The notes below the pieces were generated by a model. It saw only the letters and a program-made list of their open reading frames with translations. It was not told the DNA's origin and ran no database searches. Shown here in pieces: positions 1 through 7,340 of a DNA stretch of 9,353 nt (its first letter is position 1; every line of letters begins with the position of its first letter). Source of the stretch: Spirochaetaceae bacterium (lineage in GTDB: Bacteria; Spirochaetota; Spirochaetia; Treponematales; Breznakiellaceae); assembly GCA_031290855.1 (NCBI GenBank), contig JAISLM010000089.1, positions 1-9,353 on the forward strand, read 5' to 3'. Both the position numbers and the translations under genes were made by a program.

Positions 1-2
1 TC

Positions 3-1058
3 AGCGGGCTTTCGGCGGACGACATAACGATAACGCCGGCGGGCGCCCTTACAAAAGGGGCGCTGGGCGGGAGCGGCGGCACGTATACGCTTGCCGTGAG
101 CGGCATAAGCGCGGAAACGGAAATAACGGTCGCCGTAAGCAAGACCGGTTACACGATCACGCCGTCCTCCAAAACGGTCACGGTACACAAAACGCCTGTC
201 GCGGTGTCGTTTGACACTCTGACGGCCAACGGCGCGGCGAACACGACGGCGACGACGGAACTGACGCTCGGTTTTAGCGCCGCGATCAGCGGGCTTTCGG
301 CGGGGAACATAACGATAACGCCGGCGGGCGCCGTCGTGAAAGGCCCGGTGAGCGGAAGCGGCGGCACATACAAGCTCAGCCTGAGCGGAGTAAGCGCGGA
401 ATCGGAAATAGAGGTCACCGTAGCCAAGTCCGGCTACACGATCACGCCGTCCTCGAAGACGGTAGCGGTACACAAGGCGCCCGTCCCGGTATCGTTTACA
501 GGGCTGACAGCCAACGGCGCGGCGAACACGACGACAACGACGGAACTGACGCTCGGCTTTAGCGCCGCGATCAGCGGGCTTTCGGCGGACGACATAACGA
601 TAATGCCGGAGGGCGCCGTTACAAAAGGGGCGCTGGGCGGAAGCGGCGGCACGTATACGCTCGGCGTGAGCGGAATAAACGGGGAAACTGGAATAAGCGT
701 CGCCGTAAGCAGGACCGGCTACAACATTACTCCGTCCTCGAAGACGGTAACGGTACACAAGGAAGCTATACCGGTATCGTTTACAGCTCTGACGGCTAAC
801 GGCAGGGCGAATATGTCGTCGACAACGAAACTGAGGCTCAGCTTTAGCGCGGAGATCGACGGGTTTTCGGCAAGCAACATATCGATAACGCCGGATGGCG
901 CCGTTACAAAAGGCGAGTTGAGCGGGAGCGGCGGCACTTACGAGCTTGCCGTGAGCGGCATAAGCGCGGACACGGAAATAGAGGTCGCCATAATCAAGGC
1001 CGGCTACAATGTCACGCCTTCCTCGAAAACTCTGACGGTGTACTACGTATCGCCCAAT
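3..1058 (+). repeat. Tandem 285-bp (95-codon) Ig-like module repeats
   Basis: Units begin at VSF codons at 204, 489 and 774, exactly 285 bp apart, with a partial unit at 3-203. The first three units in the window are very similar at DNA level. The last unit (774-1058) is clearly diverged, as often happens at the edge of an array that evolves by unequal recombination. The stretch tcagcgggctttcggcgg recurs at 1, 286 and 571. Each unit encodes one presumed beta-sandwich domain ending in PSSKT followed by V/L-x-V-H/Y. Confidence 0.92.
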
Positions 1059-2216
1059 GCCCCCTGGGTAGAGGATGGGCCGGGCCGCTTTGTCGCGGTT
1101 AGCCTTAGCAACAAGATCGCGTGGTCCAGCAACGGCGGCCAGACATGGAACGAGATTTCAACGACACGCCCCTACTCCAGCGTGGCCTACGGGGACGGCG
1201 TATTCATCGCGCTTCCCTACTATAGCCAATCCGCCCCAGTACAAATCGGCGGCAGCGTGGCGGCCAGGTCAACCGACGGCGGCACGACATGGCACACAGT
1301 ATCGTTGCCGAGCCTCGTAAACGATGCATTATTAATGGAAGAACTTAGCAAAAGAGAGGCTGTTGGGCTTGTTGGGCCGTTGCTGCCAAAGTTCTGGAAG
1401 AGCGTGGCCTACGGAAACGGTATGTTTGTCGCGGTTGCCCGGAACAGCCGCCAGGCCGCATGGTCAGATGATGGCGGCCAGAGTTGGACAGCTGTCACAA
1501 TGCCGGTTGATGGTCACTTTGGACAAGAATCCGGGTGGAAAAGCGTAACCTACGGAAACGGCGTGTTTGTCGCGGTTGGCGGTCATTTGGATTGGTATTC
1601 CGCCGGAGGAAATCAAAGGGGTGTGGCAGCAGTATCAGCGGATGGCAAAACCTGGACAAGAATTCCGTATAAAAATGCCCAGAACGAGGTTGTCGGCGTT
1701 CAGGATCACATCGCCTGGGAAAGCGTTAGCTACGGGGACGGCGTGTTCATAGCCGCCGGCGGTGTACGGGCCATGGACGCCATGCCTTACCTTAACAACA
1801 GGATAGCCCGGTCAATCAATGGCGGCCAGAATTGGAGTAGCGTGTTGCTAGACACTATTGATATAAACGATCAAACGGCGGCGACAGTGAACAGGAGCGC
1901 ATTCTGGATGAGCATCGCCTACGGGGACGGCGCTTTCGTTATGGTCCCCGACGCCTCTGAGAGTATTGAGGCAGCGCGACCACAGTTACCCGCCCTCTGG
2001 TCCAACGATAACGGCCTAACCTGGTACCGGAACAATAATGTGTCAAGCAAACTGCCGCACAACTCATGGCAGAGCATCTGCTACGGGAACGGCAGGTTCC
2101 TTACGGTTGCCAAAGACAATCGGGTCGCATGGTCCGACGACGGCGGCAGGACCTGGGAGATATCCGAGTCTATGCAGAGCGAGAACTGGACCTGCGTTGC
2201 CTACGGCGAGCCCTAA
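3..2216 (+). CDS. Ig-like repeat / seven-Asp-box propeller protein, 5' partial
   Basis: The reading frame is open from the window edge (first full codon at 3) to TAA at 2214-2216, so the N-terminus and any signal peptide lie outside. The GTG at 96 is only an internal codon. Two regions are visible. From 3 to about 1058 there are tandem 95-residue modules rich in Thr, Ser, Gly and Ala, each opening with VSF and carrying TANG, FSA, SGSGGTY and PSSKT; this is the style of bacterial Ig-like surface repeats. From about 1065 to the stop there are seven Asp-box motifs (S-x-x-x-G-x-T/S/N-W type) alternating with seven S-V/I-x-YG motifs, as in BNR/sialidase-type beta-propellers. No sialidase catalytic residues were identified, so no enzyme activity is claimed. 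An exported, surface-exposed binding or adhesin-like protein is the likely role (inference). The region is GC-rich and internally repetitive. No sorting motif is seen at the C-terminus, which ends YGEP. Confidence 0.85.
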   Translation, partial: SGLSADDITITPAGALTKGALGGSGGTYTLAVSGISAETEITVAVSKTGYTITPSSKTVTVHKTPVAVSFDTLTANGAANTTATTELTLGFSAAISGLSAGNITITPAGAVVKGPVSGSGGTYKLSLSGVSAESEIEVTVAKSGYTITPSSKTVAVHKAPVPVSFTGLTANGAANTTTTTELTLGFSAAISGLSADDITIMPEGAVTKGALGGSGGTYTLGVSGINGETGISVAVSRTGYNITPSSKTVTVHKEAIPVSFTALTANGRANMSSTTKLRLSFSAEIDGFSASNISITPDGAVTKGELSGSGGTYELAVSGISADTEIEVAIIKAGYNVTPSSKTLTVYYVSPNAPWVEDGPGRFVAVSLSNKIAWSSNGGQTWNEISTTRPYSSVAYGDGVFIALPYYSQSAPVQIGGSVAARSTDGGTTWHTVSLPSLVNDALLMEELSKREAVGLVGPLLPKFWKSVAYGNGMFVAVARNSRQAAWSDDGGQSWTAVTMPVDGHFGQESGWKSVTYGNGVFVAVGGHLDWYSAGGNQRGVAAVSADGKTWTRIPYKNAQNEVVGVQDHIAWESVSYGDGVFIAAGGVRAMDAMPYLNNRIARSINGGQNWSSVLLDTIDINDQTAATVNRSAFWMSIAYGDGAFVMVPDASESIEAARPQLPALWSNDNGLTWYRNNNVSSKLPHNSWQSICYGNGRFLTVAKDNRVAWSDDGGRTWEISESMQSENWTCVAYGEP
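1065..2213 (+). repeat. Seven Asp-box (BNR-type) repeats forming a probable beta-propeller
   Basis: Asp-box motifs are encoded at 1125-1148, 1269-1292, 1464-1487, 1635-1655, 1812-1835, 2001-2024 and 2133-2156. Examples are SSNGGQTW, SDDGGQSW and SDDGGRTW; the fourth, SADGKTW, is one residue short. Between them are seven motifs of the W-x-S-V-x-YG-N/D-G type. The domain opens with a half repeat (GPGRFVAV) and closes with the complementary half (WTCVAYGEP), which would complete one blade from both ends. Seven boxes fit a seven-bladed propeller. The fold is inferred from motif number and order. Confidence 0.8.
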
Positions 2217-2256
2217 GCGCCGCGAGGGAAGGCCAAATCTGAAGTGCGAAAATAGC

Positions 2257-2358
2257 GGGGTTATAGAAAAGGCATCGTCAAATCCGGTAAAGTGAAGCTG
2301 CAAAAACACTCACCGGAGGAGTCGGACGGTAAGTCCGCCGATGCCCTATACCCTTTTT
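2257..2358 (+). other. Structured element: three-way-junction fold ending in a T-run (terminator or small RNA)
   Basis: A long interrupted stem pairs 2257-2260 (gggg) with 2351-2354, 2262-2266 (tatag) with 2346-2350 (ctata), and 2271-2277 (ggcatcg) with 2339-2345 (cgatgcc). It has one bulged T (2261) and an AAAA bulge (2267-2270). Inside it are two hairpins: tccggt/accgga (2283-2288 with 2312-2317) extended by agtg/cact (2291-2294 with 2307-2310), and cggac/gtccg (2323-2327 with 2333-2337) with loop ggtaa. TTTTT follows at 2354-2358. It starts 41 bp after the stop of the repeat protein. It could serve as that gene's terminator, be an independent small RNA, or be a remnant of a mobile element. 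I do not recognise a known RNA family. Pairings were found by eye, without energy calculation. Confidence 0.4.
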
Positions 2359-2600
2359 ACCAAATATGAAAGAATTGCGCTACAGGCTAAGGTCCCGCCC
2401 AAATGACGCGTCGCGGTTATTCGCAAATTCTGGTTTAATACCCCGCCGAACCTTAGGTTCGCGCTTGCCGTGCGGAGGCTCATTAACGTCCTCTTACCAA
2501 AGCCAGCCTGCAAGGACAAGCTCAAATCTCCCGTCACTAATCACTCATTCCCAGCATACGCCGCCTTTTTATTTGGAGGGATTCGGTGTAATATATCGGT
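2359..2600. other. Gene-free spacer upstream of mltG
   Basis: No convincing gene is seen here. The spacer contains a 15-bp palindrome (cgaacct-t-aggttcg, 2447-2461), stop codons in most frames, and a minus-strand reading frame of 63 codons (2346-2537) with no recognisable product. The last 30 bases hold the start signals of mltG. It may be degenerate or repetitive intergenic DNA, but this cannot be settled without the rest of the genome. Confidence 0.5.
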
Positions 2601-2603
2601 ATG
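2575..2603 (+). promoter_or_regulatory. Unusual translation start region of mltG
   Basis: A strong ribosome-binding sequence, ggaggg (2575-2580), lies 20 bases before the mltG ATG at 2601, which is too far for normal use. At ideal distance (5 bases) from it is GTG at 2586, in the mltG frame but followed at once by TAA at 2589. There is no other good ribosome-binding sequence directly before the ATG. The taatat at 2589-2594 also resembles a -10 box, which would place a transcript start at or near the ATG. Either a start-stop element with re-initiation or a leaderless transcript would explain the arrangement; both are inferences. Confidence 0.35.
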
Positions 2604-3659
2604 AAGAAGCGGAAGGCCTTTCCCATTGCGGCCCGTGTGACGGGACTTGTCTTTTTGCTTGCGGCGGCGGGCTTTTTTTGGGCGGCGCAGCTTAACGCGC
2701 CTCCGTCGCGTGCGCCCGCAGGCGCGGAGGGCGTGCTGATAGATGTGGACGGCGTCGCCGAGATCGGGGTCCGGGACGGCGAAAGTTCCATCGCGGCGGG
2801 CAGGCGCTTTGCGGAGGCGGGTATCATTAAAAGCGTTTTGTTCTGGAACGTTCTTTCGCGGATCAGGCGCGGCTACATCAAGGCGGGCGTATACCAGATC
2901 GAGCTGCCGGTAAGCCAGACCGAGCTTTACGGAATACTGCTTCAGGGCCGGCAAAAGCTTATCCGTGTAACGGTGCCCGAGGGTGCGACTTTGCGTAAAA
3001 CCGCCGTCTTTTTGGAGGATGCGGGCGTCTGCACGGTTTCCTCCTTTCTCGCGGCGGCGGCGGACCGCCTGACGCTGGAGGGTTACCGTGTGCCCGGCAA
3101 AACAATGGAGGGTTACCTCTACCCGGACACCTACCTGCTTGAGGTCAACTACCCGGCGGATCTCGTGGTGCGCAAAATGGCGGATACTTTCTTTGACAGG
3201 CTTGACGGGATAGGGGTAGACGCGGACGCTTTCACGCCCGAGAAGCTTTATGAAAAGGTAACGCTCGCTTCGATCATCGAGCGCGAGTACCGTGTCGCGG
3301 ACGAGGCCGCCGTCATCGCGGGCGTGTTCCAGAACAGGCTGGACAGGGGGATGCGGCTGGAATCGTGCGCGACCGTCGAGTATATTATCACCGAAATTGA
3401 GGGGAGGCCGCACCCGTTGCGTCTTTTTAACTCCGATATTCAGATAGAGAGCCCGTACAACACGTATGTGCGTTCCGGTTTGCCGCCCGGACCTATTGCC
3501 GCGCCCGGCGCGGTGGCGCTTAAGGCCGCTTTCGCGCCGGAAAACAACGACTTTCTGTTCTTTCGGGTCGTCGATCCCGTGTCCGGAACGCATTACTTTT
3601 CAAAAAATTTTGACGAGCATATAGCGGCGGGCGAACTTTTTGTAAAAGGAAACCGATAA
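2601..3659 (+). CDS. mltG: Endolytic murein transglycosylase MltG (YceG family)
   Basis: The 352-residue product is close to the usual family length. MltG is an inner-membrane lytic transglycosylase that cuts nascent glycan strands and is thought to set their length. The N-terminus has a short positive stretch (MKKRK) and one membrane segment (about residues 8-30), so the rest faces the periplasm. A LysM-like region is expected around residues 45-120. The catalytic domain follows with GYLYPDTY (171-178), then LASIIERE (222-229); Glu227 matches the family's catalytic glutamate. Further family motifs are FQNRLDRGMRLES, SPYNTY and GLPPGPIAAPG. The start at 2601 is supported by the membrane-anchor N-terminus, although the ribosome-binding site is oddly placed. 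The stop lies 3 bp before dnaG, so the two are probably co-transcribed. A long antisense reading frame over this gene is an artefact of its high GC content. Confidence 0.95.
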   Translation: MKKRKAFPIAARVTGLVFLLAAAGFFWAAQLNAPPSRAPAGAEGVLIDVDGVAEIGVRDGESSIAAGRRFAEAGIIKSVLFWNVLSRIRRGYIKAGVYQIELPVSQTELYGILLQGRQKLIRVTVPEGATLRKTAVFLEDAGVCTVSSFLAAAADRLTLEGYRVPGKTMEGYLYPDTYLLEVNYPADLVVRKMADTFFDRLDGIGVDADAFTPEKLYEKVTLASIIEREYRVADEAAVIAGVFQNRLDRGMRLESCATVEYIITEIEGRPHPLRLFNSDIQIESPYNTYVRSGLPPGPIAAPGAVALKAAFAPENNDFLFFRVVDPVSGTHYFSKNFDEHIAAGELFVKGNR

Positions 3660-3662
3660 GCC

Positions 3663-5453
3663 ATGGGGCGTATAGCCAGGGAAACCATTGACGAGTTGAA
3701 CAGTCGCCTGGACGCCGTTGCCGTTGTCGGCGATTATGTCAAGCTTGAAAAAAAAAGCGGGCGCTGGTGGGGGCGCTGCCCGTTTCACAACGAGAAGACC
3801 CCGTCGTTCACGGTTGACCCGGAACGGAAGACTTACTACTGCTTCGGCTGCCACGAGGGCGGCAGCGTGATCAATTTCGTGATGGAGATGGACAAGCTGA
3901 GTTTTCCGGAAACTGTGGAATTGCTCGCGAAGCGTTTCGGCGTACCTGTGATGACGGACAATTCCGGTGTTCCGGTGAACACGGGGGCACAGGACAGGAA
4001 AAAGGACGATCTTATCGGTATGTACAGGCGCGTCGCGGGGAGTTTTAGCTACATCCTTACGGAGACGCCGGAAGGCGCCGGCGCGCTGGAATATGTGAGG
4101 GGGCGCGGCGTCTCGGACGGCCTTGTAAGGCGTTTTCGGCTGGGTTATGCGCCTGGGGACCCGTTTTGGCTGTACAGATTCCTACTTGGCAAGGGTTATT
4201 CCACCGATTTTTTGGCGGAAAGCGGGCTGTTCACGAAGGCTAATCCCCGCAGGTCCTTCTTTTCGGGCCGGCTTATCTTCCCGATAGCGGACAGGCAGGG
4301 ACGAATAGTGGCTTTTGGCGGCAGAATCTTGGGCGGGGATGGCCCCAAGTATCTTAATTCTTCAGAATCGTTAATTTATAGAAAGAGGGATACGCTGTTT
4401 GCGCTGGATTTGGCGGTGAACGAGATACGGAACAGGAAAGAAGTGATCGTGGCGGAAGGCTACATGGACGTTATAGCGCTGCACGAGGCGGGGGTTTGTA
4501 ACGCCGTGGCCCCGCTGGGCACGGCCTTTACCGTGGAACAGGCGCGGCTGCTGGCGCGCTGGGCGGACAGGATTAAACTTTTGTTTGACAGCGACGCCGC
4601 CGGGCTGGCGGCGTCGGCAAAGGCGATACTGACCTGTCGCAGCGCCGCGATCCCCGCCTTTGTGGTGAAACATGATGGTCCGGCGGAATTCAAAGATCCG
4701 GCGGATATGCTGAAGGACAAAGGCGCGGAATACTTGCAACAATTTGTGAAACATAGTATACTTGATTTTGAGTACTTGTTAGCCGAAAGCAAACGCTCGC
4801 CGGATGATTCGGATTCAATGCGGAAAGCAAGGGCCGTTGCCTCTTTGTTTCCATTTTTAGACCTAATCGATTCTGAAGTTGAACGGGAGTCGTATGTTAG
4901 GCTGATAGCTGATGCTTTCGGGACGGGTACGCAGTCGGTATTGTATGATTATAAAGTTTGGCATGACGGTGGATATATCGCGCAAAGAAATACCGAGTCG
5001 CCTGTAAGTCACACTATAAAGATGACGGACGAGCTTTATCCGCTTGCCGCGGCGGCGGTGAATTGCGAAGCAAACCCTTCTTTGTTTGCTAAACTGCGCT
5101 CCGCAATTCCAATCGAGGACTTTAGCGACAGTTATGCAAAAGAGCTCTATGTAACGCTTGAGGAGTGTAACCGGGCCGGCAACATGAATTTTGAAGCCCT
5201 GATAAACGGTATTGAAACGGGCGATCTTAAACAGTTCGTTGTCGAAAAAGCCGCGACCAGGGAATTCTCCGAAAAACCGGAGCATATAGTTGCGGACAGC
5301 ATAAAGAAACTCAAAGCGAAGGGGCTTATGCGAAAACGTAACGAGCTTGTAGCCAGGATGCGCTCAGAGAGAAACAACGGGTTGCCGGTGGAAGATTTGA
5401 TGCATGAAAAAATGTTCATCGACTCCGAACTGCAAAGCTTAAAAGGGGGTTGA
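3663..5453 (+). CDS. dnaG: DNA primase DnaG
   Basis: The 596-residue product is a full-length bacterial primase, which makes RNA primers at the replication fork and works with the replicative helicase. Domains in order: an N-terminal CHC2 zinc-binding domain with Cys39, His42, Cys60 and Cys63 (spacing C-x2-H-x17-C-x2-C); the RNA polymerase core with FSGRLIFPI and GPKYLNS; and a TOPRIM subdomain with AEGYMD (Glu265) and DSDAAG (Asp309, Asp311), the metal-binding acidic residues. From about residue 430 the C-terminus is less conserved and should be the helicase-binding domain. ATG at 3663 lies 3 bp after the mltG stop, with aagga about 12 bases upstream inside the mltG end. rpoD follows after 3 bp. 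GC content drops sharply around 4735 (about codon 358), although the frame and motifs remain intact. Confidence 0.97.
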   Translation: MGRIARETIDELNSRLDAVAVVGDYVKLEKKSGRWWGRCPFHNEKTPSFTVDPERKTYYCFGCHEGGSVINFVMEMDKLSFPETVELLAKRFGVPVMTDNSGVPVNTGAQDRKKDDLIGMYRRVAGSFSYILTETPEGAGALEYVRGRGVSDGLVRRFRLGYAPGDPFWLYRFLLGKGYSTDFLAESGLFTKANPRRSFFSGRLIFPIADRQGRIVAFGGRILGGDGPKYLNSSESLIYRKRDTLFALDLAVNEIRNRKEVIVAEGYMDVIALHEAGVCNAVAPLGTAFTVEQARLLARWADRIKLLFDSDAAGLAASAKAILTCRSAAIPAFVVKHDGPAEFKDPADMLKDKGAEYLQQFVKHSILDFEYLLAESKRSPDDSDSMRKARAVASLFPFLDLIDSEVERESYVRLIADAFGTGTQSVLYDYKVWHDGGYIAQRNTESPVSHTIKMTDELYPLAAAAVNCEANPSLFAKLRSAIPIEDFSDSYAKELYVTLEECNRAGNMNFEALINGIETGDLKQFVVEKAATREFSEKPEHIVADSIKKLKAKGLMRKRNELVARMRSERNNGLPVEDLMHEKMFIDSELQSLKGG

Positions 5454-5456
5454 TAT

Positions 5457-7340
5457 ATGATAGATGAAATACAAATTGCTCCTGTTAAAGAAAGAAATGT
5501 TTACAATATAGATGGAAGGTCTGTAGGTTTGAATTCTGTAAACATGAATGCAGGCATCGATGGCATGGACAGCATTATCGAAGAAGATGCCGGGAGCGAC
5601 GCTTCGTTAGAGAAACTTATAGAGTATGCAAGGATAAAAAACAACCGTATCACACATGACGACATGGAAGAATTCCTGCCGGAGAATATTATCAACAATG
5701 CCGAAAAAATGGAGCATATTTTTTCCGTTTTGGAGGCCGGCAATATAGAACTGGAACGGGAAGAGAGCGGCGATGAAGAAGAGGTGCTTAAAGCTTTCAT
5801 TAAAAACTCATCTTCGGAAAAAAAACATTTACGCCGCGCGGGTGACAAGGAATCCACTATTGACGACCCGGTGCGGCTTTACCTTAAAGAAATCGGAAAG
5901 GTACATCTTCTTAATGGGGACCAGGAAAAAGAACTTTCAAAAAAAATGGAGGAGGGCGGTAACATAATCAAGGACGTTATAAAGCGATCCGGCATGATTA
6001 TTACCGAATGTCACCGCATAGCGCAGAAGGCTTTTTCAAAAAAAGAAGCAAAAGACCTGCATGAAAAAACAAAAAAAGAAATTACTGAATTCATGACGGA
6101 GCGGCGCCGTCTTTATAACTTTTATAAAGAAAGCCTCCGTACTATAGATGCCGATCTGAAAAAATATATCGAGGCAAAACGAAAGCTGATAGCAAGAGGC
6201 ATACGCGGCCCCGATATTTTTGGCGATCAGGAATTGGTAAAACTGCGGGCAGGACTACTTGAGTTGATAAAAAATATTGAGATCCACCCGGAAGAGATAA
6301 ATGCCTTTTCCGACAAATTTGTACAGGCCGCCAAAAAAATCAAACGTTTCCGCAAGGAACAGGACAGGATCGAGAAGCGTCTTCAGGTCGTTTCCATGAA
6401 AGAACTGCGTTCTCTGGGACGCGGCCTTACGGTAAAGGAAGAACGGGAACGTCTTGAAAATGAATTATCGCTAAGTTCCGACGAAATAAAAGAAAAAATT
6501 CAGCATATCCAGCAGACGCAGAAGCGGCTTGAGCAACTGGAAGACGAATTCGAAGAATCCTGCGACAATATCAATCTTATGGCGCGTGATATTAATTACG
6601 GACGCAAGATGCTGAAAGACGCAAAGGATAAGCTTATTACGGCGAACCTGCGCCTTGTCGTATCAATCGCAAAAAAGTATACCAACCGGGGGCTTCATTT
6701 TTTTGACCTTGTACAGGAAGGAAATATCGGCCTTATAAAGGCTGTCGAAAAGTTTGAATATCAAAAAGGTTTTAAGTTTTCGACCTATGCTACATGGTGG
6801 ATACGCCAGGCCATAACACGTTCAATTTCCGATCAGGCGCGCACGAGTCGCGTGCCCGTACACATGATAGAACAGATAAACAAGGTGAGCAGGGAATCCC
6901 GCCAGCTGCTACAGGCGCTTGGAAGAGAACCGTCCGATGATGAAATTGCCGAAAAACTCGGCTGGACATCGGTGCGTGTAAAGACCGTTAAAAGTGTGGC
7001 GCGTGAGCCCATATCACTTGAAACACCTATAGGGGAGGAGGAAGACTCGCTTTTGGGAGATTTCATCGAGGACAAGGACGTTGAAAATCCGGCCAGCAAA
7101 ACCGCGTTTACACTGCTGCAGGAACGTCTTTTCGGGGTGCTGTCCACGCTGCCAAAGCGTGAACAGGAGGTTCTGAAGATGCGTTTCGGACTGGACGACG
7201 GCTATTCCCTGACGCTTGAAGAGGTCGGCCTTTACTTTAACGTTACCCGCGAGCGTATCAGGCAGATAGAAGCAAAGGCCCTGCGAAGACTGCGACACCC
7301 GGTACGCAGCAGAAAACTGAAGGATTACCTGGATCACTAA
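5457..7340 (+). CDS. rpoD: Housekeeping RNA polymerase sigma factor RpoD (sigma-70, group 1)
   Basis: The 627-residue primary sigma factor directs core RNA polymerase to housekeeping promoters. Visible regions: 1.1 (about residues 47-100, acidic helical), 1.2 (about 135-167, with DDPVRLYLKEIG), a long charged non-conserved region (about 170-385), and region 2 (about 387-460) with ANLRLVVSIAKKY, DLVQEGNIGLIKAVEKF and FSTYATWWIRQAI, covering core binding, -10 recognition and melting. Region 3 spans about 462-540, and region 4 about 552-627 with the -35-binding helix-turn-helix ending VTRERIRQIEAKALRRLRHP. Both region 1.1 and the long insert between 1.2 and 2 mark it as a primary rather than alternative sigma factor. 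ATG at 5457 has an excellent ribosome-binding site (aaaaggggg, ending 8 bases upstream) and lies 3 bp after the dnaG stop, so translational coupling is likely. The gene is clearly less GC-rich than mltG. Confidence 0.98.
   Translation: MIDEIQIAPVKERNVYNIDGRSVGLNSVNMNAGIDGMDSIIEEDAGSDASLEKLIEYARIKNNRITHDDMEEFLPENIINNAEKMEHIFSVLEAGNIELEREESGDEEEVLKAFIKNSSSEKKHLRRAGDKESTIDDPVRLYLKEIGKVHLLNGDQEKELSKKMEEGGNIIKDVIKRSGMIITECHRIAQKAFSKKEAKDLHEKTKKEITEFMTERRRLYNFYKESLRTIDADLKKYIEAKRKLIARGIRGPDIFGDQELVKLRAGLLELIKNIEIHPEEINAFSDKFVQAAKKIKRFRKEQDRIEKRLQVVSMKELRSLGRGLTVKEERERLENELSLSSDEIKEKIQHIQQTQKRLEQLEDEFEESCDNINLMARDINYGRKMLKDAKDKLITANLRLVVSIAKKYTNRGLHFFDLVQEGNIGLIKAVEKFEYQKGFKFSTYATWWIRQAITRSISDQARTSRVPVHMIEQINKVSRESRQLLQALGREPSDDEIAEKLGWTSVRVKTVKSVAREPISLETPIGEEEDSLLGDFIEDKDVENPASKTAFTLLQERLFGVLSTLPKREQEVLKMRFGLDDGYSLTLEEVGLYFNVTRERIRQIEAKALRRLRHPVRSRKLKDYLDH

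Noticed and set aside
3..1058. CRISPR array
   Set aside because: The 285-bp period is continuous coding sequence without spacers; it encodes protein modules.
2271..2345. tRNA-like reading of the 75-nt segment closed by a 7-bp stem
   Set aside because: The length and closing stem resemble a tRNA, but there is no anticodon arm, no T-loop sequence (the loop is ggtaa) and no D-arm pattern.
1065..2358. Diversity-generating retroelement target (variable region plus downstream hairpin)
   Set aside because: Treponemes can carry such systems, but there is no reverse transcriptase or template repeat in the window and the C-terminal domain is a propeller, not a C-type lectin fold.
2366..2695. Plus-strand reading frame of 109 codons across the spacer and the mltG start
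   Set aside because: It overlaps the membrane-anchor region of mltG in another frame, has no good ribosome-binding site and no recognisable product.
2541..3593. Minus-strand reading frame of 350 codons antisense to mltG
   Set aside because: It covers a clear MltG gene, its translation is Arg/His/Pro-rich with no recognisable domain, and long antisense frames are expected in GC-rich coding DNA.
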